From Alphaproteobacteria bacterium (GTDB taxonomy: Bacteria; Pseudomonadota; Alphaproteobacteria; Rs-D84): DNA of 13,294 bases. Below are positions 6,771-13,294 of this stretch, one piece after another (the stretch's first letter is position 1; the number at the start of each line of letters is the position of its first letter). Position numbers and translations under genes: made by a program. The notes beneath the pieces were generated by a model. That model saw only the letters and a list, made by a program, of their open reading frames with translations, ran no database searches and was not told the DNA's origin. Where the stretch lies: the NCBI GenBank assembly GCA_016301865.1, contig JAEDOP010000012.1:1-13294 (forward strand). Direction: 5' to 3'.

Positions 6771-7922
6771 ATGTTCAAACTGACGCGAAACGATGACAGT
6801 AAATTAACCAGTTGGTACTTTGAAATAGACAGACGTCTGCTGGGGTGTGTTTTATTACTGATTGCGCTGTCTGCGATATTTGTTGTGTCGGCTGGGTCGG
6901 TTGCGGCTGAACGCATCGGCATGCCTTGGTATTTTTATTTGGTCAAGGCAATCCCGTTTTATTGCGTCGGTTTGGTATTCTTATTTACATCCAGTTTTTT
7001 AAGTACAAAATGGGTACTGCGCGTATCTGCGGCAAATTTACTGTTTGGTTTGGCGTTGTTGCCATTAACGGTTGTTGCACCACATATTATTAACAATTCT
7101 GCACGTTTTGTGTCGTTTGGATTTTTTAATATTATGCCGGCGGATATTATGAAGCCTGGCTTTATCATAATGACAGCGTATTTTCTATCGCGTATGAAGG
7201 AACGCTATGGCGCAAACATATTTTTTAATCGCGACGCATGGCGGTTTGACACCTGGCTCAGTTGGGTATATTACTTGGCGTTGTTTGGATTGACTATTTT
7301 AATTGTATTTAATCACCCTGACTTTGGTACGGCGGTTTTGTATTTGTTGGTTTTTTGTGCAATGGTGTTTATTGCGGGCCTGCCACTGGTATTAATTCCT
7401 GTGTTTGCAGGAATTGGGGCATTGATGTTAACGGTTGCCTTTTTTTCCCTGGGGCATGTGCATCGTCGTATAATTGCGTTCTTTACTGGCGCCGGCGACA
7501 CGTACCAGGTTGATAATTCCGTTGATTCTATTCGCCATGGCGGGTTGCTTGGGTCGGGTGATGACGCATTTGTTAAACAGTATTTACCCGACGTACACAC
7601 AGACTTTATCTTTGCCGCCATCGCCGAAGATTTGGGGGCAATTATGGCGGGTGGTTTGTTGTTGCTGTTGTTCTTTGTTTTTCGTCGTTTAATAACCAAT
7701 GCGACCAATGCGCGTGATTTGTTTGTATTATACGCGACAGGCGGTACAGCGGCACTGTTTGGAACACAAATCTGTTTTAATATGTTAACAACATTAAATC
7801 TGTTCGCGCCCAAGGGTATGACATTACCATTCATATCATATGGGGGCAGTTCGCTGTTGGCCTATTGCCTGTTGTTTGGTATGATTTTGGCAATTGTCCG
7901 CGAAGATAAATGGAAACAATAA
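6771..7922 (+). CDS. ftsW: SEDS-family septal glycosyltransferase FtsW
   Basis: A 383-residue polytopic SEDS protein. FtsW polymerises lipid II into glycan strands at the division septum together with a class B PBP (FtsI). Visible family signatures are NSAR (109-112), the segment MPADIMKP (122-129) in place of the common QPSExxK, HPDFGTAVL (182-190), VHTDFIFAAIAEDLG (275-289) with the putative catalytic Asp278, and the C-terminal GMTLPFISYGGSS (349-361). Placement between mraY and murG favours FtsW over RodA. The ATG at 6771 is chosen; two in-frame GTG codons (6765, 6768) lie directly before it in a G-rich ribosome-binding stretch. It is 14 bases from murG, so the two are surely co-transcribed. 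Confidence 0.93.
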   Translation: MFKLTRNDDSKLTSWYFEIDRRLLGCVLLLIALSAIFVVSAGSVAAERIGMPWYFYLVKAIPFYCVGLVFLFTSSFLSTKWVLRVSAANLLFGLALLPLTVVAPHIINNSARFVSFGFFNIMPADIMKPGFIIMTAYFLSRMKERYGANIFFNRDAWRFDTWLSWVYYLALFGLTILIVFNHPDFGTAVLYLLVFCAMVFIAGLPLVLIPVFAGIGALMLTVAFFSLGHVHRRIIAFFTGAGDTYQVDNSVDSIRHGGLLGSGDDAFVKQYLPDVHTDFIFAAIAEDLGAIMAGGLLLLLFFVFRRLITNATNARDLFVLYATGGTAALFGTQICFNMLTTLNLFAPKGMTLPFISYGGSSLLAYCLLFGMILAIVREDKWKQ

Positions 7923-7936
7923 TATGGGGGTATATT

Positions 7937-8980
7937 ATGAAAATATGGATTGCAACGGGCGGTACGGGCGGACATGTATATCCGGCACTAAGCGTTGCCG
8001 AATGCTTGTCTGCGCGTGGTCATAAAATAACAATTTCGTGTGATGGTCGTGTGCGTGATATGGTGCGTCGTGGTGCGCCGTCTGGCGCGCGCTTTGCGCA
8101 TGTTTGGGCGTCTGGCGTCGGCGCAAAAAGTCGCCTGAAACAAATCTGGGCATTGTCCAAGATTGCTGTATCTGCATTTGCATTGACCATGCGTTTTATG
8201 ATTTTTCGTCCTGATCGTGTGGTTGCGTTCGGTGGTTATGCGTCTGTGCCGGCGGTCTTTGCAGCGCACGTATGGCGCGTTCCAACATTTTTGCATGAAC
8301 AAAACGCGGCAATCGGGCGTGCAAATAAATTTGCGATGCGCTGGGTCAAAACATTGATGACCAGTTTTCCAACCGTATCTGGTATTCCAAATTCCACAAC
8401 GCGTGTTGTTTACACAGGACTGCCCGTTCGTCGTGATTTTATAAATTTGGCGGGTGCGCCATTAACGCATGACGGCAAATTATTGGTGACGGGTGGTTCG
8501 CTGGGGGCGCAGATTTTAGACGAAGTTGTACCTGCGGCCATGGCATCAATGAAAAATAAAAAGATTTTTATAACGCATCAAACGCGTCCTGAAAACGTTG
8601 AAAAATTACAGCGTTTTTACGCAGAAAATAAAATTCGTGCAAATGTGCTGTCGTTCATTCATGATATGTCATCTGCGATTGCGGATGCGGATTTGATAAT
8701 CGGTCGCAGCGGGGCCAGCACTGTTGTTGAAATTCAGACAATTGGTCGTCCTGCGATATTCGTGCCATTAAATATTAACCCAGACCAGGCCGCCAATGCC
8801 GCATCCTTTGCCAAGACCGGTGGTGGCTTTGCCATTGAGCAATCTAAATTTACCCCCCGTTGGTTGGCGTCCACGCTATCAGAATTATTTGATAACCCAT
8901 CGCGACTGGACAAAATGGCGGCAAAATCACGCGTTGAAAATAATGCGGTAAATTTAATCTGCGATGAAGTGATAAAATAA
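7937..8980 (+). CDS. murG: UDP-GlcNAc:lipid I N-acetylglucosaminyltransferase (MurG)
   Basis: A 347-residue GT-B (family 28) glycosyltransferase that adds GlcNAc to lipid I to make lipid II on the cytoplasmic face of the inner membrane. Motifs in order: GGTGGHVYPALS (8-19, His13 catalytic), AFGGYASVPA (97-106), HEQNAAIGRANK (120-131), GLPVR (161-165), GGSLGAQ (186-192), GRSGASTVVEI (256-266, Glu265 likely holding the UDP ribose) and DQAANA (283-288). Length matches the family (about 350). The ATG at 7937 is preferred over the in-frame ATG at 7910 because the glycine-rich loop normally starts within a few residues of the N-terminus, and GGGGG at 7926-7930 lies six bases upstream. It is the last gene of the block; murC and murB, common next neighbours, are absent. 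Confidence 0.97.
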   Translation: MKIWIATGGTGGHVYPALSVAECLSARGHKITISCDGRVRDMVRRGAPSGARFAHVWASGVGAKSRLKQIWALSKIAVSAFALTMRFMIFRPDRVVAFGGYASVPAVFAAHVWRVPTFLHEQNAAIGRANKFAMRWVKTLMTSFPTVSGIPNSTTRVVYTGLPVRRDFINLAGAPLTHDGKLLVTGGSLGAQILDEVVPAAMASMKNKKIFITHQTRPENVEKLQRFYAENKIRANVLSFIHDMSSAIADADLIIGRSGASTVVEIQTIGRPAIFVPLNINPDQAANAASFAKTGGGFAIEQSKFTPRWLASTLSELFDNPSRLDKMAAKSRVENNAVNLICDEVIK

Positions 8981-8983
8981 AAG

Positions 8984-9006
8984 AACCGCCACTTGGCGGT
9001 TTTTTT
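8984..9006. terminator. Bidirectional intrinsic terminator between murG and the HD gene
   Basis: A 7-bp stem, AACCGCC (8984-8990) with GGCGGTT (8995-9001) around an ACTT tetraloop, is followed by seven T residues (9000-9006). On the minus strand the same stem is followed by TTCTTTTATTTT. It therefore serves both murG (stop at 8980) and the converging HD-domain gene, whose TAA (9007-9005) overlaps the T run. Confidence 0.88.
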
Positions 9007-9622
9007 ATTTTTGCCTGCACGAAAACACAGTACCAATTGTGTTTTGGATTTTATCCTGTTCACGTTCGAATTGAATTTGTTCATACGATTTGATTCTGTT
9101 TCGGATTAAAAATGCATCCTGTTCTTCGATATATTTGCGTTGTCCATCAATGCCCAGTCCCGCAATGTCATGGCCCCGCGCGGTATTAAAGAATTCAGGT
9201 CTAAATCCATATTCCCACGACAGGCGTATTCTGTCCGCGTCCCATAAACACGCAGATACACCATCGGGCGCAACGCGTCCAACTGTGTGATTTTCAACCG
9301 CATATAAAATTTGTCGAATTGTTGATTCTGATAAATTTTTATAGTTTTTTGATAAAAAATCGCGCCCCACCAGAACCGCCCGTGGTCCGTGTTCAGTGCA
9401 CCATTCGTCATTGGTGCGTGCACAATCATGCAGCCCCGCCGCCAGAATTACTGGCAAAATATCCTGGTTAATGCTGTATGCCAAATCAATACCAAACAGT
9501 GCAACTTGATTTGTATGGCTCAATCCATGATATCCATATTTTGATTGTGTTGTGATTTCTGTGATTTGTGGCAAAATTTGATTAAAATACAGTTTACAGT
9601 AATATGCTTTGTCTTGCTTCAT
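9005..9622 (-). CDS. HD-domain metal-dependent hydrolase
   Basis: A 205-residue protein of the HD superfamily. Metal ligands are readable: His36 in HGLSHTNQV, the His65-Asp66 doublet in AAGLHDCAR, further histidines at 78 and 112 (ENHTVGR), and Asp128/Asp130 in LWDADRIRL. Such proteins are usually phosphohydrolases acting on nucleotides, cyclic dinucleotides or related metabolites; substrate cannot be told here. No regulatory, synthetase or membrane domain is attached. The Gln/Glu-rich C-terminal helix (about 160-195) is probably capping structure. The ATG at 9622 has a GAAGGG ribosome site about five bases upstream. It converges on murG and diverges from the marR efflux operon, so it is likely transcribed alone. 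Confidence 0.82.
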   Translation of the reverse strand: MKQDKAYYCKLYFNQILPQITEITTQSKYGYHGLSHTNQVALFGIDLAYSINQDILPVILAAGLHDCARTNDEWCTEHGPRAVLVGRDFLSKNYKNLSESTIRQILYAVENHTVGRVAPDGVSACLWDADRIRLSWEYGFRPEFFNTARGHDIAGLGIDGQRKYIEEQDAFLIRNRIKSYEQIQFEREQDKIQNTIGTVFSCRQK

Positions 9623-9670
9623 GATACCCTTCCATAAATTTTAACCGAACAAATGTTGCACATAATTGAA

Positions 9671-9679
9671 ATTTTATCA
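9671..9679 (-). promoter_or_regulatory. Weak candidate extended -10 for the HD-domain gene
   Basis: On the minus strand TGA plus TAAAAT (9679-9671) reads as an extended -10, giving a leader of about 40 bases. The matching -35 position (TTCTAA) is poor and the region is AT-rich, so chance similarity is possible. Confidence 0.3.
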
Positions 9680-9715
9680 AATGAAAATATTATTTAGAAT
9701 TTTTTCACAAAACAC

Positions 9716-9743
9716 TTGCAATTTAATCATTAAAACATATAAT
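9716..9743 (+). promoter_or_regulatory. Near-consensus promoter of the marR-tolC-adaptor-RND operon
   Basis: TTGCAA (9716-9721) and a perfect TATAAT (9738-9743) are separated by 16 bases. Start would be near 9750, with a leader of about 47 bases carrying AGGGGA at 9786-9791 ahead of the marR ATG. TTGCAA is self-complementary, so it could also be a -35 for the opposite strand, but no good -10 is placed for that. Confidence 0.68.
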
Positions 9744-9765
9744 AATTAAGATTTTTAACAAAATC
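9722..9765. promoter_or_regulatory. Candidate MarR operator dyads around the efflux promoter
   Basis: Two small inverted repeats are seen. TTTAAT-C-ATTAAA (9722-9734) fills most of the spacer between -35 and -10. GATTTT-TAAC-AAAATC (9750-9765) begins at the predicted start point. MarR dimers bind short AT-rich dyads in just such positions, often in their own promoter. The DNA here is very AT-rich, so either dyad could be chance. Confidence 0.4.
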
Positions 9766-9796
9766 GCAAATCAGACCTATTATACAGGGGATAAAA

Positions 9797-10246
9797 ATGG
9801 CGCGCAAGGAATTTGTTCGTTTGATGGAGGAAAATATTTGGACGTTGGATAAAATCGCAGACAAACTGCGTCTTGATCGTGTTGATACAACCGGCTATCC
9901 GCGTCAGTTGATGTCAATTTTGGTGCGTTTGCACAATGGTGGGCGTGCAAAATTAAAAGACATCGCCCGTCGCGAACATGTGTCCGCGCCAAATTTATGT
10001 GTCGCATTCAGACGGTTAGAGGCTGACGGCCTGGTCGTTCGTACGATTGATGACGCCGACCGTCGTAACACATGGTATTGTGTGTCTGAACGTGGTGCAG
10101 AATTGGCGGTTGTTGCGATGGATTTGTTTCGTGCGGGTGTTGAACGTGTTTTTGCGAATATTTCACGCGATGATGAGGCACGTCTGACCGATGCACTGCG
10201 TACAATGCGCGATATTATCAAAAAGGTGGAGTTAGATAATGAATAA
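9797..10246 (+). CDS. MarR-family transcriptional regulator
   Basis: A 149-residue winged-helix regulator of typical MarR length. Helices at the N-terminus (1-45) form the dimer part. LKDIARREHVSAPNLCVAFRRLEADGLV (about 54-80) is the helix-turn-helix, with the wing at DDADRRNTWYCVSERG (about 84-99), matching the family's DRR-x5-LTxxG pattern with Val-Ser replacing Leu-Thr. A long C-terminal helix closes the dimer. MarR proteins usually repress an adjacent transporter and release DNA when they bind a small ligand. It is the first gene of an efflux operon and its stop overlaps the next start by eight bases, so auto-repression of the whole operon is the natural inference. AGGGGA lies five bases before the ATG. 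Confidence 0.9.
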   Translation: MARKEFVRLMEENIWTLDKIADKLRLDRVDTTGYPRQLMSILVRLHNGGRAKLKDIARREHVSAPNLCVAFRRLEADGLVVRTIDDADRRNTWYCVSERGAELAVVAMDLFRAGVERVFANISRDDEARLTDALRTMRDIIKKVELDNE

Positions 10247-11570
10247 ATGTAAAACCATATCGATGGTCGCATGTTTATGCGCCGGCATTTGTGTTTCGCC
10301 GGCGTATTCTTTGGACTTGTCGTTAAAAGATGCAATTGCAAAAATCGAACATGAATCACACGATTTGAAAAAGGCCCAGGCCAATGTATCCAAGGCCGAA
10401 GCATCCCTGGATGCGGCCAATGCGTCACGCTGGTTTTCAATTGATGGAACGGCGTCTTATATGAACATGGTGAATGTTGAAAATCCATCAGAATCCATGG
10501 GGATTGAATTACCACCTGAAATGGGGGGCTTAATTTCCGAATCCCTGGAAAATCAGTCTGTATTTATCGAAATTCCCGATAATATTTTCCAGGTGGGTCT
10601 GACATTTACCCAGCCTATTTATACATTTGGCAAAATCGGCAATGCGGTAAAGTCTGTTAAATCTGCAATTAAAATGGCCGAATCATCGCGGGAATTAACC
10701 CGTCGTTCGGTTCGCTATGCTGCGACTGACCTGTATTGGACGGCGAAAATGACCGATGAAATGGTGCGCTTGTCCGAAACGGATTTAAAGAATGCGCGCA
10801 CCGCGAAAAGAAAACTGACATCCGCCGGTCGTGCCAACCGCAGTAATTTATTAAAAATTGAATCAGATATTATTTCCAAGGAAGTAAACCTGGCGCAAAC
10901 AAAATTCAATCGTGATACCGCCCACCGCATGCTAAAAATTATGGCGGGAATTGATGTGAACGAAGAATTAGTTTTAACAGATAATTTCCCAAATAAATTT
11001 TCGGCATTGGACGCCGGCGAATTGACGTCAACGCCCCAGTGGGAAATTTTGGATGAACAGGTAAACATGTACGAACGCGCGGCGCGTTCCAAACGTGCAA
11101 ACAATTATCCGACATTGGCGGCAACGGCATCTTATACATATTCTTCAATGGCGGGCGATATCGGTCATCTGTTTGATAAACGGGGGGGGCAGTCTGCGTA
11201 TTGGGGATTGGCATTGCAAATGCCGATTTTCAATGGCGGTTTAAATCGCGCCAACGCAACAGTCGAAGCGATGAATGCCACTGCGGCACGTGAAGACCTG
11301 GCCCAGGCCAAAAAAGTTACAACCGAAGAATACAACAACGCAATAAATCGCTATGATATGTTGCGCGATAATCTGGCGTCTCTGGAAAAGGCGCGCGACC
11401 TGGCGGCAAAAACATATGAGTTATCCCAGAATCGTTTTGCGGCCGGTCAAACATCTGCGGTTGAATTGGCGGATGTGTCGGCGGGTTTATATCAACTGGA
11501 CGCATCTGTATTGCAAATGAAGTACAATATTTTAATGTCTGCGGAAACGGTGAAAAAGTTAGGTGAATAA
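10239..11570 (+). CDS. TolC-family outer membrane efflux channel
   Basis: A 443-residue outer membrane efflux protein of normal length. A signal peptide covers residues 1-24 (hydrophobic, Cys-containing, A-Y-S before the cut); no lipobox fits, so it is probably not a lipoprotein. Two OEP repeats follow: the first includes LTFTQPIYTFGK (about 126-137) and long alpha-hairpin helices; the second includes LALQMPIFNGG (about 325-335) and helices ending near LAAKTYELSQNRFAAGQTSAVELADV, typical for TolC/OprM-type trimers. It forms the exit duct that joins the inner-membrane pump to the outside. AGGTGGAG lies seven bases before the ATG, which overlaps the marR stop by eight bases. A run of eight G (11182-11189, codons 315-317) inside the second repeat could be prone to slippage. 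Confidence 0.93.
   Translation: MNKCKTISMVACLCAGICVSPAYSLDLSLKDAIAKIEHESHDLKKAQANVSKAEASLDAANASRWFSIDGTASYMNMVNVENPSESMGIELPPEMGGLISESLENQSVFIEIPDNIFQVGLTFTQPIYTFGKIGNAVKSVKSAIKMAESSRELTRRSVRYAATDLYWTAKMTDEMVRLSETDLKNARTAKRKLTSAGRANRSNLLKIESDIISKEVNLAQTKFNRDTAHRMLKIMAGIDVNEELVLTDNFPNKFSALDAGELTSTPQWEILDEQVNMYERAARSKRANNYPTLAATASYTYSSMAGDIGHLFDKRGGQSAYWGLALQMPIFNGGLNRANATVEAMNATAAREDLAQAKKVTTEEYNNAINRYDMLRDNLASLEKARDLAAKTYELSQNRFAAGQTSAVELADVSAGLYQLDASVLQMKYNILMSAETVKKLGE
11182..11189 (+). repeat. G8 homopolymer inside the TolC-family gene
   Basis: Eight consecutive G residues encode the end of Arg315 and Gly316-Gly317. It is the longest G or C run seen in the window; others reach six. Gain or loss of one base would truncate the channel's second half. 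Confidence 0.9.
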
Positions 11571-11571
11571 A

Positions 11572-12171
11572 ATGGAAAAAATACAAACAACAATGGCAAC
11601 AAAAAAGTTCAAAAAAATAGCATACATTTCATTGATTGCGATATTGGCGGGTTGGGTTATATTCCGCTTTGCGGCGGTTGCGTCTGAAAATGCGCGTTAT
11701 GTGTTTAATGCATCGCGCGTTGCTGCGGACAAGGGCGCGCCAGTTTTGACAATTGAAATGTCAAGCGTACCTGGCACATTATATGAACCGTTGGCGGTCA
11801 AAAACAACCGTGCATACGTATCGGCCACCCGCGCCCAGAAACTGCGCGCTGGTCAAAAAATTGGGGATGGTAAAATTACATCTGTGTCGTCCAATATTGA
11901 CTATGACACGGGTATGTATATTGTTCGCACGACGGGTGTATCTGATGGATTACAGATGGCGGAATTTACGACAACGGGGCATTTTGTTCCATTATATGCC
12001 ATTACTGATGGTTCTGTTTTTGTAATTGAAAATGGTGTGGCGACGGTGCGCAATGTAAACGTTGCCCGTCAGGATTCTGAAAACGCATATATTGCATCGG
12101 GCCTGCGTGATGGTGACATTGTTATTTTGTCATCTGTTCGTGCCGGCGATAAAGTTCAAATGAAAAATTAG
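11572..12171 (+). CDS. Short RND periplasmic adaptor (membrane fusion protein), 199 aa
   Basis: A 199-residue inner-membrane-anchored periplasmic protein in the adaptor position of the operon. One membrane segment lies at about 16-36 (IAYISLIAILAGWVIFRFAAV). The remainder matches the C-terminal half of RND adaptors: a beta-barrel-like part with KLRAGQKIGDGKITSVSSNID (residues 88-108), and a membrane-proximal part with VPLYAITDGSVFVIENGVATVRNV and ASGLRDGDIVI. Usual adaptors are about 350-400 residues and carry a lipoyl domain and an alpha-helical hairpin that meet TolC; neither is recognisable here. The ATG at 11572 follows AGGTG at a spacing of six and lies one base after the channel's stop; a GTG at 11563 is an alternative. 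The class is inferred from motifs and context. Confidence 0.72.
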   Translation: MEKIQTTMATKKFKKIAYISLIAILAGWVIFRFAAVASENARYVFNASRVAADKGAPVLTIEMSSVPGTLYEPLAVKNNRAYVSATRAQKLRAGQKIGDGKITSVSSNIDYDTGMYIVRTTGVSDGLQMAEFTTTGHFVPLYAITDGSVFVIENGVATVRNVNVARQDSENAYIASGLRDGDIVILSSVRAGDKVQMKN

Positions 12172-12188
12172 AGCAGGGGGTATAAGAT

Positions 12189-13294
12189 ATGTTAAAGTTT
12201 TTTGTTCGCAGACCAATTACCACATTAATGTTTGTTCTGGTATGGGTTGTATTGGGGTTGGTATCATTTCCGAATATGAATATTGAACGTACACCTGCGT
12301 TGGATTTTCCATTGGTGACATCGACATTTATTTATCCGGGGGCATCACCTGCCGAACTGGAATCCCAGGTTGTAAAACGTGCCGAAGATGCCATCAGTGA
12401 AGTTTCCGAATTGAAAAAGGTGTCATCATACATTTATGAAAACAGTGCCATGGTAATGGCAGAATTTAATCTGGGTGTAAATGTTAATGACAAGTCGTCT
12501 GAAATCAAAAATAAATTAGATTCTTTGATAACAGAATTCCCAGATGACATGGAACAACCAATGGTGGAAAAATTAAATCCACTGCAAGAATCCGTGGTTG
12601 ATATTGTAATCCGTGGTGCGGATGCCCGCGATATCGAAGAATATGTTGACGATGTTCTGTCTACCAAGATTACAGGGATTAAAGGCGTTGCCAGTGTTTC
12701 TGTATTTGGTGGTCGCGAACGCGCAATTCGTATTGCGATGAATCCTGATTCAATGGCGGCGCACGGTGTTACGGTGATGGATATTGTATCTGCACTGGGG
12801 GCGCATAATCTGAATGTGCCAGGTGGTAAAATTGAAACATCATCAAATTCATCAAACGTGCGTTTTATTGGCGAATTTGCATCTGTTGATGAAATTGCTA
12901 ATTTGCGTCTGACCACGGTCGAAGGTGATAATTTCAAATTATCTGACGTTGCCCAGATTACAGATGCCGCCCGCGACATTGAAAATGGTGCGCGCTATAA
13001 CGGTGAATCCGTTGTGATTGCATCTGTGGTCAAGGCATCCGACGGTAACGCCATTAATATTTCAAATGCACTGCGTGAACGCATGCCCGAATTCCAGGCA
13101 GATATGTCTGCGCGTTTTCCAAATGCCGAAATGTTGATTGCGTCGGATTCGTCTATTGCGGTATCTGATGAAACAGACAGCACCATCAACGGTATTATCC
13201 TGGGGGTTCTGTTAACTGTATTGGTATTGTTGGCATTTACACGCAACTGGCGTTCCACAGTTATCGCAGGCGTCGTTATTCCAGCGTCATTGGT
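12189..13294 (+). CDS. RND efflux pump, AcrB/MexB-like inner-membrane transporter (3' end outside window)
   Basis: An open frame of 368 codons running off the window; full RND pumps are about 1,030 residues. It begins MLKFFVRRPITT, the standard HAE-type start, then membrane segment 1 (about 10-30). The porter region carries YPGASPAELESQVVKRAEDAI and later VPGGKIE, VASVSVFGG and the second membrane segment from about 337 (INGIILGVLLTVLVLLAF), followed by TRNWRSTVIAGVVIPAS. It would use the proton gradient to drive substrates through the adaptor and TolC-type channel. The proton-relay aspartates in helix 4 lie beyond the window. AGGGGG (12175-12180) lies eight bases before the ATG, 17 bases after the adaptor stop. 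Substrate unknown; drug-, dye- or lipid-type substrates are possible. Confidence 0.93.
   Translation, partial: MLKFFVRRPITTLMFVLVWVVLGLVSFPNMNIERTPALDFPLVTSTFIYPGASPAELESQVVKRAEDAISEVSELKKVSSYIYENSAMVMAEFNLGVNVNDKSSEIKNKLDSLITEFPDDMEQPMVEKLNPLQESVVDIVIRGADARDIEEYVDDVLSTKITGIKGVASVSVFGGRERAIRIAMNPDSMAAHGVTVMDIVSALGAHNLNVPGGKIETSSNSSNVRFIGEFASVDEIANLRLTTVEGDNFKLSDVAQITDAARDIENGARYNGESVVIASVVKASDGNAINISNALRERMPEFQADMSARFPNAEMLIASDSSIAVSDETDSTINGIILGVLLTVLVLLAFTRNWRSTVIAGVVIPASL

Noticed and set aside
7910..7936. Earlier murG start overlapping ftsW
   Set aside because: It would add nine residues before a glycine-rich loop that normally lies at the very N-terminus; the ATG at 7937 has a G-rich site six bases away.
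12434..12979. 181-codon minus-strand open frame opposite the RND pump
   Set aside because: It is antisense to a conserved RND sequence, its translation is Ser/Thr/Ile-rich with no motif, and it has no ribosome site; it is a shadow of the real gene.
9005..13294. HD-domain gene plus MarR and efflux genes as a defence or signalling island
   Set aside because: The HD gene is divergent and separately terminated, with no nucleotide synthetase, effector or sensor partner; the efflux operon is of a common type.

Overview
The window is about 13.3 kb of compact bacterial chromosome. It carries cell-envelope genes: Gram-negative peptidoglycan synthesis, an outer-membrane TolC-type channel and an RND pump. 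By eye the base composition is moderately AT-rich in intergenic DNA and mixed in genes; I did not count it. Protein motifs, the OmpA-like protein, ComF and the broken-up division/wall (dcw) cluster suggest an uncultured, probably host-associated Alphaproteobacterium with a streamlined genome. That placement is inference from style and gene content. All 13 complete genes end in TAA (11) or TAG (2), never TGA.

Left part (1-3512). An unrecognised 121-residue protein (121-486) runs head-on into comF (483-1205, minus) and their stop codons overlap. comF follows, and overlaps by 7 bases, a secreted protein with a degenerate OmpA-like C-terminal domain (1199-2455, minus). A 144-bp divergent promoter region separates these from a HAD-IB phosphatase (2600-3196, plus). 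A small membrane-anchored coiled-coil protein (3237-3512) comes next; its ATG lies in the loop of a perfect 11-bp hairpin that ends in a T run.

Middle part (3551-9001). This is a peptidoglycan block: a compact class A penicillin-binding protein (PBP1a type), MraY, FtsW and MurG. Together they make lipid I carrier chemistry (MraY), lipid II (MurG) and septal glycan polymerisation and crosslinking (FtsW, PBP1a). MurD, usually between mraY and ftsW, is absent, and nothing else of the dcw cluster follows murG. A strong bidirectional terminator closes the block. On its far side an HD-domain hydrolase (9005-9622, minus) converges on murG.

Right part (9623-13294). A divergent AT-rich spacer holds a near-consensus promoter with two small dyads for a tightly packed efflux operon: marR, a TolC-family channel, a very short periplasmic adaptor and an RND pump cut by the window end. 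Genes overlap or are a few bases apart, so the MarR protein probably represses its own operon. The adaptor is about half the usual length and appears to lack the lipoyl and hairpin domains.

No tRNA, rRNA, CRISPR array, insertion sequence or phage gene was recognised. I see no clear new multi-gene system. The most unusual items are the mini-adaptor efflux operon, the start-in-loop hairpin, the apparently leaderless PBP1a transcript, the murD-less wall cluster and a G8 tract inside the TolC gene.
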